In this document: positions 33,101 to 44,485 of the stretch, piece after piece
Layout of the letters: every line of letters starts with the position of its first letter
Numbering within the stretch: position 1 is the stretch's first letter
Origin: Mytilus edulis
Taxonomy: Eukaryota > Mollusca > Bivalvia > Mytilida > Mytilidae
DNA length: 64,000 nt
Direction: 5' to 3'
Assembly: GCF_963676685.1 (NCBI RefSeq)
Contig: NC_092346.1
Location: 51,241,062 to 51,305,061 of the forward strand
The notes under the pieces: model-generated
The model's input: only the letters and a program-made list of their open reading frames with translations
Told to the model about the DNA's origin: nothing
Database searches by the model: none
Made by a program: the position numbers and the translations under genes

Positions 33101-33910
33101 AAAAGGGGTACATCAGTCACCATTGTGTCATTATCTTAATCACAATAAAACAAACAAATGTGTAAACAAACATTGGCACAATAACACAATGACGGGATGT
33201 ATAAGCACAGAGCCATGTGATATATACGAAATAAACACAAAACGGCATTTAGACAAAGTATATTAGCAAAAAGAAATATAGCAATACAAACATATACCAT
33301 AGAGCAATAAATACAATGACATCATACGTAAAAGAAAAACACAAAAAGGGATATAGGCAAAGCATTTTATGACTTTCAGACACTTTACAGTCAAAAGTCA
33401 AACAGCAGTTTTCTTATTCCGTGAAATTGTCCACATTAACATTAAGATTACTTTGTAACCCGGATTTGTTTTCGCTTAATAGATTAAAGAGTATGGAACA
33501 GCGGAATACTGTTGTTACCTTTATTGATAGACAAACAAACAGCAGTCTAAAAACGCAACATAGAAAACTAAAGACTAATCTTTTTGTAAATGACCACTAC
33601 TTATATCAAGGAGGGGCGAAATATACCAGAGGGACATTCAAACTCATCGATCGAAAACAAACTGACAACGCCATGGCAAAAAAGAAAAAGATGTATATAT
33701 ACAAACAAAAGTAAAAACGACACAACATAAAAAACCAAAGACCTAGCAGCACGAACCCCACCAAAAACTGGGGGAGATCGCATGTGCTCCTCATGAGTGA
33801 GCAGATCCTGCTCTCCATGTGGCATTCGTCGTGTTGCTCATGTTATCACAAACCCGGAACATTGCAACTCAAAATGTACATTGCTTCCTATATTTTGAAC
33901 TAATACTATT
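30102..33910 (+). repeat. Segmental duplication, copy B (3.8 kb)
   Basis: Direct repeat of 20512-24138. It contains the same mollusc repeat (30391-30643), the weak 92-codon frame (30652-30930), the nested inverted repeats (about 32216-32482) and the GAGGGACATTCAAACTCA repeat (33600-33860). It lacks about 95 bp found in copy A and has about 265 extra bases at 33292-33558. Confidence 0.95.
30652..30930 (+). CDS. Hypothetical 92-aa membrane protein or first exon, second copy (weak)
   Basis: Same frame as at 21061-21339 with one amino-acid change. One hydrophobic stretch of about 15-20 residues; no catalytic domain follows. See the copy A entry; chance is the simplest explanation. Confidence 0.15.
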   Translation: MKKDDENISSTWVFFIFLFPMINLKMDSSSDPTVLFYRNWNRTNKLVLFFIFLLLFVLTWKLLLRERSLGFQKQIDIPTNSWVPTFSVVQTY

Positions 33911-34435
33911 TGTATAGCCTGTAAATTTATAAAAGATCCGTGTTAATTTATTTGCCCTATGATTAAATTTATTTTCGCAGTTCATCAATAAAATCTTTGA
34001 ATATTGTTTGTATCGGTTTTTATTTCAAAAGTGTAATACTTAACAAAAAATAATATTAATTATTCTTGTAACTCTCATTTTCCAGCATCTCGCCAATACC
34101 TATATTTTATGAATATTTCAATTCAATTTTCTTTTTTTTTAGTTTTGCAGTTATGATTTCTTTACAATTATATTCTTGTTCTGATTGATAATTCATCGAG
34201 GAAATGATTGTTTACCTAAAAGTTTTGCTTGTAATTTAATATGATATTTGTTAGTTCTGTTTAGGTTTTTTTAACAATCTCAAGAATCTGACTATTTTAA
34301 AATAATCGTGTGCTGATTCTCCACTTCCTTAGAAGACAGATTGAATACTCACAATCGTGTTTGATTACAGGACATTCTTTATATGCCAAAGCTACGAAAC
34401 TGTAGTCACAATGGTACTAAGTCGCCAGCTACCAT

Positions 34436-34670
34436 TAATGAGGGACGAAAGATATCAGAGGGACATTCAAACTCATAGCTCGAAAATAAACTGACAACAC
34501 CATGGCTAAAAATAAAAAGACAAACAGACAAATAATAGTACAGAAGACACAACATAGATAACTAAAGACTAAGCAACACGAACACCACCAAAAACTGGGG
34601 GTGATCTCGGGTGCTCCGCAAGGGTAAGCAGATCCTGCTCCACATGGGGCACATAACTGTTTCTCGATAT
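34436..34670 (+). repeat. Dispersed repeat (AGAGGGACATTCAAACTCAT family)
   Basis: A well-preserved copy: GAGGGACATTCAAACTCATA, CTGACAACACCATGGC, GCAACACGAACACCACC, GGTGATCTCGGGTGCTCCGC, AGCAGATCCTGCTCCACATG. Confidence 0.8.
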
Positions 34671-34849
34671 AGCTTAAATTAAACCATTAGTTTTCAGTTT
34701 GAAATTGTAGGATTTCGTTATCCCTGTGCTTATCATGAATATGTTATTTGTATAAAAAGATAAAATATATTTATACACGTGCCATATGGACCAACTTCAA
34801 AAGGCAAACTAATTCTCTTTTCTAGCTCTGAAAAAGACATAAAGATGCC

Positions 34850-36150
34850 GGAATAAATAAGGTCAGGAAAAGTTATCCAGTGGACTAACAATCGTGATTA
34901 ATTTATCTGTTGTAACATTTATGTTTTTAAGAATTTTGGGTAAAACAGCTTGTGTAGTTATTAGATGAAACCTAAACTCAACGATTGGTTTCAAAACCCG
35001 TATCTTGCCGTATATCACCTTATGGCCAGTGTATCAATATCCTCATTTGAAATAATTATTAATATTCTGCCAGTAAATTTCAGAGGGTACACTTTGCATT
35101 AAGTTGTTTTGGGTGCCGACCAATGTAGCTTAATCTTTATAATTCTGTAATTCATATCTCTTCGTAGATGTTTAAAAGTATGTTGACCGTTTTGATTGCA
35201 GATAACTCTCAAATAGTTGCCTAAGAAGAGACTTTACTTTTTTTAGTTTGCACTTTATTTAATACTCCTTAACATCGTGAATGAGAAGATATAAGTTGGA
35301 AACAAAAGACTAACAACTGAGTATATGGTCGGTGCAGAACTGGAGAAAACTGATGGCTGCACATTTAAAATAATGCTTGAAATAATAACAGTTAGTATTA
35401 GTTGTCTATAAATTTAAAAGCAGTTGATAATGAATAGAAAACGAATGCAACAAATAGACATTCAAATACATTTAAAAAAATGCTGACGATAAATGGCGAA
35501 CCAGCTATTCCAATTCACAAATCACAAAATTCAGTAATGTATATGGCTGAAACTGAAGAGTCTCCCAATACAATGCTGACTGAAAGACAATCGATGAAAT
35601 TATATAAGAGAAAGATTGAAAAGGATATATATTCTTAAATGTTAATGATCATCGTTACTCTTTACATTATATCATACCTTCCACAATTTATATTTCTTTT
35701 CACAGGGATTGGTAATAATAATATGTGCATGAATCGAACAAAGCTGAGTTAATTTCTTTTATTGACTAGCAAGATCAACGTTATTGATAATATAGGGTTA
35801 TTGCATGAATATTGGGGAATATTGTCCCGAGTAGAACTTTATATTGCACGAGCTTGCGAGTGCAATATATGTTCTACGAGGGACAATATTCCCCAATATT
35901 CATGCAATAACCCTTTTATTGTATAGCAATATAATATTTGAAGGTACAAATTTGTTTAAACTAAGATTTTGTCGTTGATGACGTCATGAATTTTGAAGAT
36001 TTATTGCACTAGTGCAATATTAGAATTTATTGCACGCTAACTTTTGGTTACTTTCTGTGGGAAATATTATATTGCTATACAATAATATGATTTATCAATG
36101 TGTGCATGATTTGTTTTCAATAGACCATTCAAAAAAGAAATTTAAAGGCT
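34850..36150 (+). pseudogene. Class A GPCR pseudogene (copy 6), split by an insertion
   Basis: It aligns along its length with copy 4: the TM2-loop 1 region (CTGCCAGTAAATTTCAGAGG, encoding LPVNFRG) at about 35069-35088, a LKVC-PF remnant near 35175 with TGA in place of arginine, the TM6 SYLPQF region near 35670-35685, GIGNNN near 35706, and the tail (TTCAATAGACCATTC) at 36117-36130. It has many stops and frameshifts, and the core of TM7 with NPxxY is interrupted by a roughly 290-bp palindromic insertion (35794-36081). It is a dead member of the cluster, closest to copy 4. Confidence 0.85.
35794..36081. mobile_element. Palindromic insertion inside the GPCR pseudogene
   Basis: Two nested inverted repeats. 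35795-35913 is a near-perfect 119-bp palindrome with 34 perfectly paired outer bases (GGGTTATTGCATGAATATTG...) and a loop near GAGCTTGCGA. Then 35918-35938 (ATTGTATAGCAATATAATAT...) is perfectly inverted at 36063-36083. Flanking ATAATAT at 35787-35793 and 36082-36088 could be a target duplication. Host homology resumes at 36089. It has no coding capacity: a foldback-type MITE. Confidence 0.8.
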
Positions 36151-36454
36151 TGTACGTTATCGAAGTGCTGTTAGATACTAAACAACCAGTTTTGGTGGTA
36201 TTATACAGACATTGCATACTACCGGTTTCGTTTAGAAGTTCGTAATGGAAATAATTTATAACCATATTACTGAATATCATTAATTCAATCGTTTTTTTTT
36301 CTTTATGCTTCCACATTCTGTATGTGCCTGTCTTTAACCAGAAGCCTGTAATAAAGTGGCTTCGGTTATTTGTTGTGTTATACATTTGTTTTCGTTCATT
36401 GTTTTGTACAGAAATTAAGTCAATTGTTTTCTCGTTTTTATTGTTTTACATTTT

Positions 36455-36605
36455 TCTTTTCGATGGCTTAAATAGCTGACTAAATAAGGTATGACTTTGC
36501 TCATTGTTGAAGGCCGTGTAGTGACCTATAGTTATTCTGTGTCATTTGGTTTCTTGGGAATATATATATATAGTTGTCTCATTGGCAATCATACCACAGG
36601 TTTTT
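36455..36605 (+). repeat. Dispersed repeat (GTGACCTATAGTTGTT family)
   Basis: TAGCTGACTAAATAAGGTAT, TTGCTCATTGTTGAAGGCC, GTGACCTATAGTTATT and GTTGTCTCATTGGCAATCAT in order, as at 47330 and 17205. Confidence 0.7.
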
Positions 36606-36999
36606 TTCCCGGATAGAGCGGGGTACATTCGAATGTCTTAATGGTACTGTTTGTTTCTTTGCCAACAGTAATGACCTTAATTTACGAATCTAAGTACGAC
36701 TATGAAGTTATGTGTAGTAATATACTATCTCCATCAGCTTATGACGTTAATAAGTATAACCATTCTCTTCAGTGTTTGTATGTTAAATATTGCAAGAAAT
36801 GAGCAAAATCTGCTTACCCGTCTGGACCAATTAGATTTCTCCCAAATCTTAAGTCAGGTATCTATGATTAGTTTTTATAATACCTTAATGATTTGCAAAT
36901 TAGTTGATTTTACGGACGCCATTACCAGTTGGTTGACCGTTATGGAATATGCGCTTCACAGATGACCGAATCAGGGTTATTACCGGGAATTTTTTTCTA
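36606..36999. other. Intergenic, nothing recognised
   Basis: It holds an 87-codon frame (36702-36965) without recognisable features; I do not support it as a gene. Confidence 0.35.
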
Positions 37000-37235
37000 G
37001 AATTAAGCAACACGACGGGCGCCACATGCGGATCAGGATCTGTTCATCTCCTTTCGGAACACCTGAGGTCACTTCTAGATTTTGATTGTTCGTGTTGCTT
37101 AGTCTTTAGTTTTCTGTGTGTGCTGTATTTTGTGAAATATTGTTTGTCTGTTCGTCTTTTTCCTTTTTAGCCATGGCGTTGTCAGTTTAATTTCGTCTTA
37201 TGAGTTTGACTGTCCCTTGTACTGTTATCATTCGT
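37000..37235 (-). repeat. Dispersed repeat (AGAGGGACATTCAAACTCAT family), reverse orientation
   Basis: Reverse complement of the copies at 34436 and 33600: AGCAACACGACGGGCGCCAC, GGATCTGTTCATCTCC, GTGTTGCTTAGTCTTTAG, AGCCATGGCGTTGTCAGTTT. Confidence 0.8.
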
Positions 37236-37724
37236 CTTTCTTTAGCAAGGATTCGGTGTGATTAGGTACGTACTATTGCAGTATTGTGCTCACTAACATT
37301 ATGTCGAAACCCTAGATGAGATAAGATAATAAACAACGGAATTAAAAATGTATCAATTTAAAAAAATCATTTTAATGCATGTAAGATAATTACAACTGCC
37401 TTTTATGCTGCAGATACATTATTTGTATGTCTAAATATATATATCTAAGTACTCTTTATAATGCACATTATCTTGAAAACATCAATTGGTCTGTCTGGTT
37501 TAAATGAAAGCTTAACGTACACAGGTGGTCGTCAAAATATCCGTCATAATTTCATATCTAGACTAAACATTAAAGATAATATCAGAGACATCAAATGTAC
37601 ATCAATAGTAATCAAAATGCCATTGACCATCAAGTACAATACTTAAAAATAGATTGTGTTACCGTTCATAAAGCATATAAAAGAATCATTTAAAAGTTAT
37701 GAAAATGTATGTACAAATAAGTTA

Positions 37725-38492
37725 TCTATAATACTAAAATTACTAGGTCCAATTTGTCAGCCGTCATCACGTAAAAACGAAGAATCAAAGAATTCAACTG
37801 TATATATAACTAATATAGTACAATGTGTTGATTAAAAATTACACCACTCCGAACCCTTTTGTTTTCCACATAATTAATATTGCCAATAATTAAAAAGTTC
37901 CGGGTCGAATCCGATACCGATACCATTAGTATATTCACCTGTTACCTATTAACTGATCTGTACGTTCCGCATCTGACAGGCGCACCATCAAACGCTGTAT
38001 TTAAGAGTTTGCTATATACACGGGTCGTAATCACAGGGTTGACACAACTAAATTCAATCGTTGTCACATTGTTCCCGATTGTAGTATTTTAATCAGTATG
38101 ACTTTCTAAGATGACAATACGAATAATAAAAATCTGGACTTAAAATAAGGCGTATAGGTACAGCATGTACAGTTTTCAATTTGTTAGCCGGAATGGCGTC
38201 AAACAGCGAATCAAAGAATTCAACTTTATTTATAACTCATAAAGGACAACGCTGTTGATTAAAAAAAACTCCTTTCCAGGCCATTTTGTTTTCCAAATAA
38301 ATAATAGTACCAATAATTGATAAGTTCCAGATCGACGGGTTCAAACAGAAAGATGTTGAAAGCAGAGAAAACTGTGCATCTTATAATCGGCATGACTTTA
38401 TCAGATGACAATACCAATACTAAAATAAGGCTTACGCATAGTTATATTCTTTAATTCAGTCACAGACCCGCGATATCACGGGTGTGTTCTAG
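37725..38492 (+). mobile_element. Non-autonomous Helitron-like element 1
   Basis: It begins TCTATAATACTAAAATTACT after an A and ends with hairpin CCCGCGATATCACGGG, six bases, then CTAG before a T. These are the Helitron hallmarks (5' TC, 3' hairpin, CTRR, insertion between A and T, no target duplication). The interior contains an imperfect direct repeat (about 37756-37915 and 38181-38345). It has no Rep/helicase ORF. Relatives: 51653-52663 (same 3' end) and 54334-54966 (minus). Confidence 0.85.
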
Positions 38493-38679
38493 TTTAATAT
38501 AGGACAATGACAAACATTGAAACAGATAACATTCGTCAGTGTCCATGCATCGTTTCCATGTGGAGTTATACTATCTGAAAATCACGGTGCGTGTTAGCTC
38601 CATATAGTTTCAATATAAAACTTATCTCTGTTTTCTTGAATAACAACTGTGTACTCTATTTGGCCTTTTGAACATTTTT

Positions 38680-38770
38680 TTATTCGAGCGAGTCTTTTTT
38701 TTTAGACGAAACGCGCGTCTGGCGTAAATATAAAATTTTGATCCTGGTATCTTTGACGAGTTTATTGTAG
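38680..38770 (-). repeat. Dispersed repeat fragment (GCGCGTTTCGTC family), reverse
   Basis: AGACGAAACGCGCGTCTGGC followed by TTTTGATCCTGGTATCTTTG is the reverse complement of the start of the copy at 20196. Confidence 0.75.
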
Positions 38771-38837
38771 GATTTGCAATTGCTTGATTTTGAAATGAAT
38801 ATACAGAATATTTTACATGATATGAATTGAAGAAGGG

Positions 38838-39102
38838 AATATCAATTTTCTGTGAGATATTACTTTAACATTCAACCTTTATTGCATTTATAGCATAAAA
38901 ATTTTTGTCTTTAAGAGATTTTCCTTTGTACTTCATCCTTCACTAGATTAATACAAAAAACAACTCTTCTAATATCAATTTTCTGTGAGATATTACTTTA
39001 ACATTCAACCTTTATTGCATTTATAGCATAAAAATTTTTGTCTTTAAGAGATTTTCCTTTGTACTTCATCCTTTACTAGATTAATACAAAAACAACTCTT
39101 CT
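38838..39102. repeat. Tandem duplication, 133-bp unit x 2
   Basis: AATATCAATTTTCTGTGAGA through CAACTCTTCT occurs at 38838-38970 and again at 38971-39102, differing by only one substitution and one base of an A-run. It is a recent tandem duplication of unique DNA. Confidence 0.95.
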
Positions 39103-39557
39103 AAAATAGGTTTAATCTTTCCAAAGGGAAATATTTAAATTCATGGCGTGAAGTAAATGTGGATACTAAAAATATTAAAATAGCTGTTAGCGTACATACA
39201 CTCTAAGTCTCTTTCGTCTTGAAATGATATTAATAGTTATCAAAGGTACCAAGATTATAATTTAATACGTATTAAAACATTTGACTTTTCCACCCTTTAC
39301 ACAAGTATTCACCATTCCACACTAAAAACAAAACAAAACAAAAAACATTGGTCCAGTTTTGTCTCGTTAAAAGATGATCAATGTAAATATAAGTATCTAG
39401 TCTTCCGGAGGGGATTTGACTTTGTTAAAACAAAAAAACGTTTATTCAATATTAAAATTATCTTAAACTGACATTATCAAGGTTCTTGATTAACAACATA
39501 TTTGTAACGTTTGGATGACGTGTTTTTAAACCAAACAATCGGCATTTCCAAAGAAAA

Positions 39558-39809
39558 CTACTGTGGATCTCTTCTTGGCGATCCTTTGATATGAGGCAGA
39601 TTTTCAGTTGTTTGAAAAGACGTTAGGTAAGTGTTGTATTTATCAATCCTCTTGAGTGAAGAATAACAATAACAGGAAAAGTCTGCTATAAAAGGGATCA
39701 AATTGGTGCCAATCAATATACCAACAACCGTTTGATATTTTTTTTTATTGCAGACAAGTACAAAGCTGTTGCCAAGTAGATTATTTAAAGTGCTTCGGTA
39801 TCTGTTCAT
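39558..39809 (-). pseudogene. Fragment of reverse-transcriptase retroelement (RT palm region)
   Basis: The minus-strand frame has LLGNSFVLVCNKK..QTVVGI-IGTN followed by FIADF, the same RT block as the remnant at 11733-11960. It is heavily diverged and isolated: a dead fragment. Confidence 0.6.
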
Positions 39810-41007
39810 TTATACCCAATATTTCTCTCTGGATGCCAAAAAATATTGCATTTAATTTTAAAGGCAAAAAAAACGGTACTACCACTTTCAATGTTTGAAA
39901 ATATAAAAACACTCATAAAGTCAACAAAAGAATAGTATTTCCTTTAACAAAAAATAGAAAAGTAAATTGAAATTAGTTCAAACAAATAAAATGAAAACAT
40001 TATAAATCGTTGAATGACTATGTGTCAAAAGCTCTTTGGGATAACGAAACGAGATGAATAATTAACATATTATTTACAATAATAATTTATACTTTTTTAA
40101 AGGAATGTAGGGGTGTTCCTCCATTGAACTTTTGATTCAATTTAGATCATTTTTTTTTCTAGTATTACAATTAATATTCCAATACCCCAATCACGAAGTC
40201 GATGGTTTTTTTTATATTCAATTTAAAAGAACACAGTTATTTTTCAGCTAATGAATAACTAAAGAAAGATGAATCACTGCCGTATTTTTAACCTTAATTG
40301 GACAATAAAATTATAACAAACATATAAACAAGGTACTTAACTCTTATTTCAAACGAATATATTTGATTACTTAAAAGCATTAAATAAAAGTAAGAAGTAA
40401 ATTTAAGAAGTGAAACATATGTTCGGTCAGTACAACGACTCGAATCCGTAAACAAAGGCAAACTTGATTTTGAAATATATTAACAATACCAATGAATGAA
40501 ATAACCAAGTTTAGTCCACCATTTTATACTTTCGAAAATACCTGTTCCATGTCAGGAATATTACAATTATTATCCATTCGTTAGATGTAGTAGTGCTTTT
40601 GATTTTTTCTTTGCTTAGGGACTTTCGGCAACTCATTGGAGGGTATCCAGAATATTTTGTATTGCTTTTTCTGTCTTTTTAACAATATGCCTATTTCTAT
40701 TAACTTGATTTTAATAAAATCTTGTTTAATAAATAAGACACTCGCCGACTGAAAACAGTAAAACGAATTTTTGAAATTTCAAATCCTTTAGTTAAATTAC
40801 ATCACTTATTCTCGGTTTTTTTAAGTATCTAAGTTTAAAAAAGTAAACACAAAATAATTCTTAATAAAGATTACACAAAATTTTTTAAATTGTATTTTAC
40901 AGTGAAAATATTACGCGATGTAATAATACTCTTCTGTCTTTTTCTTTGGTTTATTGTAGATGTATCCTTTCGATATCTTTTTTATTTATTTAAAAAGAAA
41001 AAAAATT
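39810..41007. other. Intergenic, nothing recognised
   Basis: AT-rich with A- and T-runs; no supported gene or repeat. Confidence 0.4.
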
Positions 41008-42683
41008 CTCATCACTTGGCGTCCGTCGTCGTTAACTTTTACAAAAATCTTCTCCTCTGAAATAACAGGGCCAAATTTAACCAAACTTGGCCACAATCAT
41101 TATCGGGGTATCTAGTTTAAAAAATGTGACCGGGTCACCAACCAAGATGGCCGCCATGGCTAAAAATAGAACATAGGGCGTAAAATGTAGATTTTGGCTT
41201 ATAACTCTGAAACCAAAGCATTTAGAGCAAATCTGTCAGTGATGATATTGTTTATCAAGTCAAGATCTATCTGCCGGTAAATTTTCAGATGAATCGGACA
41301 ACTGGTTGTTAGGTTACTGCCCCCAAATTGGTAATTTTAAAGAAATTTTGCCGTTTTTTGTTATTATCTTGAATATTATTATAGATAGAGATAAATTGTA
41401 AACAGCAATAATGTTCAGCAAAGTAAGATCTACGAATACGTGAACATGACCAAAATGGTCAGTTAACCCCTTAAGGAGTTATTGCCCTTTATAGTCATTT
41501 TTTACAAATTTTTCGTAAATTGTGTAATTTTTTACAAAAATCTTCTCCTCTGAAACAACAAGGCTAAATTTAACTAAACTTGGCCACAAGCATCATTGGT
41601 GTATCTAGTTTTAAAAATGTGTGGGGTGACTCAGTCAACCAATCAAGATGGCCACCATGGCTAAAAATAGAACATAGGGGTAAAATGTAGATTTTGGATT
41701 ATAACTCTGAAACCAAAGCATTAAGAGCAAATTTATCACGAGGTAAAATTGTTTATCAAGTCAAGATCTATCTGCCTGTAAATTTTCAGATGAATCGGAC
41801 AACCGGTTGATGGGTTGCTGCCCCTGAATTGGTAATTTTAAGGAAATTTTGCCGTTTTTGGTTATTATCTCGGATATTATTATAGATAGAGATAAACTGT
41901 ACACAGTGATACTGTTCAGCAAAGTAAGATCTACAAATATTTCAACATGACCAAAATGATCAGTTGACCCCTTAAGGAGTTATTACCCATTATAGTCATT
42001 TTTTAAATTTTTCGTAAATTTTTATCTTTTACAAAAATCTTCTCCTGAAACTCCATGGCCAAATTTAACTAAACTTGGCCACAATCATCATTGGGATATC
42101 TAGTTTAAAACATGTGTGAGATGACCCAGCCAACCAATCAAGATGGCCACCATGGCTAAAAATAGAACATAGGGGTAAAATGTAGATTTTGGCTTATAAC
42201 TCTGAAACCAAAGCATTAAGAGCAAATCTGACTAGGGGTTAAATGGTTTATCAAGTCTATATCTATCTGCCCTGAAATTTTCAGATGAATTGGACAATTG
42301 GTTGTTGGGTTGCTGCCCCCAATTTTCTTTTAAGAAATTTTGCGATATTTGGTTATTATCTTGAATACTATTATAGATAGAGAAAAACTGTAAACAGCAA
42401 TAATATTCATTAAAGTAAGATATAATAATAACTCAAAATGACCACAATGGTCAGTTATCTCCTAAAGGAGTTATTGCCCTTTATAGTCAATTTTTAACAA
42501 TTTTCATTAATTTCGTAATTTTTGTTAATTTTTACAAAATATTTTACTCTGTATCTAAAGGGCCGATTAAGTCTATATAGATAGAGAAAATTGTAAGTAG
42601 CAAGAATGTTCAGTAAAGTAAGATCTACAAACACATCACCATAAAAAAAAACCACAACTTTGTCATGAATCCATCTGTGTCCT
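41008..42683 (+). mobile_element. Element with ~0.5-kb tandem core repeats (3+ units), 3' end lost
   Basis: Units start near 41041, 41534, 42033 and 42534 (ACAAAAATCTTCTCCTCTGA motif), spacing 493, 499 and 501 bp. Each has CCAAGATGGCCGCCATGGC, GGCTTATAACTCTGAAACCA, TCAGATGAATCGGACAAC, GAGTTATTGCCCTTTATAGT. The left edge CATCACTTGGCGTCC matches the copy at 61035. The right end stops at GTGTCCTTTGTTTAATAT, where the other copy continues to its hairpin end; a LINE lies just beyond. It has no coding capacity. Confidence 0.8.
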
Positions 42684-42721
42684 TTGTTTAATATGATATT
42701 TTGGCTCTCAATAACGACGAC

Positions 42722-44485
42722 TTCATAAATAAATAAATAAATAAATAATCTTTATTTCAAGAGGATGATCCCATTAGTTAAAACTAATCTTCCTGAGAGT
42801 CCTCAAAATAATAATAACATATTTATAAGTACATAGAGTATTATAAAGTTATATTATACACAATATACAATTGTATTTAAATAATAATGAAAAAGCATAT
42901 TAATTTGCACAATTGATGAAAAATTTGTAACATTTTGTTTTAAAAGATACAAGTGTATTACTCATTTTTATTTCATTTGGTAAACTGTTCCATATTTAAG
43001 AACCTGAATATGTAAATGTTTTCTTTAAAAAATTTGTTTTTGGTTTTGGAAGATTTAATAGTTTTTCATCAGCTGAACGTAAGTTATAATTTTGATTATC
43101 AGTAAAATGAAAATTTTCTTGTAAATAGTTAGGAACCATACCATTTAATGATTTAAATACAAGTATTGCCTTTTGGTATTGAATGCGTTTTTCCATATTT
43201 AAGCAGTGTAAACTATTAAACAATAAACTGGATGATGTCATTATGTCAGCTTCTACTATAACCCTAGCAGATTTCTTTAATAACTTATTAAGTTTATTTA
43301 TTCCACTTTCACAACAGCTTCCCCATATATTGCAACAATAATCAAATAATGGCAGAATATAAGCATTAGAATAGATAATACGTATATGCATAGGTAAATA
43401 TTTTCTTATCTTTTGTAATAAATTGATTCTGTTTGATATAGTACATGACATTTTATCTATCTGCTGATTCCAACTTAGGTTTTTGTCAATATATAAACCA
43501 AGAAGTTTTTCACAATCTACATTTTCTATTTGTTCATTTGAAATATTGATATCTAAACTGTTTCCAGTTGAACAAAGCCTTTGTTTTGAACCAATAATCA
43601 TTGATTTACACTTTTTGGCATTTAATTTCATACAATTTTGCGAACACCAGTTTTCAATTACATGAATATCATTTTGAAGGTTAGAAGTTAACTGAAGTAA
43701 ATTATTACCTTTACAATGTAATGTAGAATCATCTGCATATAAATCTATTAATGAATGTTCTATATTAAGTGGTAAATCATTGATATATAAAATAAATAAC
43801 AGAGGGCCCAGGATAGAACCTTGTGGTACCCCAGTTTTTATGCATTTAGTATTAGACATGACGTTAGTGACCTTAACTTGTTGGCTTCGTTCAAACAAGT
43901 ATGACTTAAACCAGTCTAGTGTACAATTTGAAACATTATAGTGTAAAGTTTTTTCAATAAAATTATGTGATTAACCAGATCAAAAGCTTTCTTTAAATCT
44001 AAAAATATAACTCCGTTTATCTCTCCATTATCTATATTTGCTAACCATTCATCTACTAATTTAGTAAGAGCAGTAGTACACGAATGTTTAGGTCTGAAAC
44101 CTGACTGTGTAGTATTAAGAAGGTCATTACTATTTAAAAATATATACAAACTATTAGCTATATGTCGTTCTATAATTTTTGAGAGACAAGGCAAAACTGC
44201 TATTGGTCTATAATTATCAGGATTACAGGCATCGCCACTTTTAAAAATTGGGCAAACTCTTGCAGTTTTAAAAATACTTGGAAATTTACCACTTTTGATG
44301 CTTAGATTAAATATATATGTCAAGGCTGGTGCAATGACATCGCTGCACATACTCAAAATATTGGGTCCGACATCATCTAAACCAGTTGCTTTAGACTTGT
44401 CAAGTTTTTTTAAATACATGTTTACATCTAAAATACTCATTTCTGGTATAATGAATTTTTCACTATGTATACTAAAGAAATTATC
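42722..44485 (-). mobile_element. 5'-truncated CR1/Jockey-like LINE
   Basis: Minus-strand non-LTR element keeping the RT region and 3' end; the 3' end runs into (ATTT)n at about 42722-42748, the usual microsatellite tail. No endonuclease or ORF1 is left: 5' truncation at about 44485, where another retroelement begins in the opposite orientation. Confidence 0.8.
42900..44440 (-). pseudogene. LINE reverse transcriptase, frameshifted
   Basis: It would prime on nicked chromosomal DNA and copy its own RNA. Seen in order: LDKSKATGLDDV, CPIFKSGD, NYRPIAVLPCLSKIIER, QSGFRPKHSC, FLDLKKAFDLVNH, (frameshift near 43950), TGVPQGSILGPLLFILYIND, YADDSTL, and the C-terminal region with YILPLFDYCCNIWG. The frame ending at 43916 and the frame starting at 43898 join by one base. 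An in-frame TAA at 42996-42998 precedes a further readable tail (IWNSLPNEIK) ending at 42900. Motifs fit the CR1/Jockey group. The catalytic YADD is intact, but two lesions make the gene dead. Confidence 0.85.

Noticed and set aside
33421-33714. 97-codon frame in the copy B-specific stretch
   Set aside because: It spans an indel boundary and a dispersed repeat; no recognisable protein.
20512-33910. Flanking 3.6-kb repeats as LTRs of one giant retrotransposon
   Set aside because: No TG..CA ends, primer-binding site, polypurine tract or target duplication, and the internal element encodes a tyrosine recombinase rather than an integrase, a type without classical LTRs.
35795-35913. Long palindrome as a transcription terminator or replication origin
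   Set aside because: It is part of an insertion with flanking duplication inside a dead gene; a mobile-element origin explains it without further assumptions.
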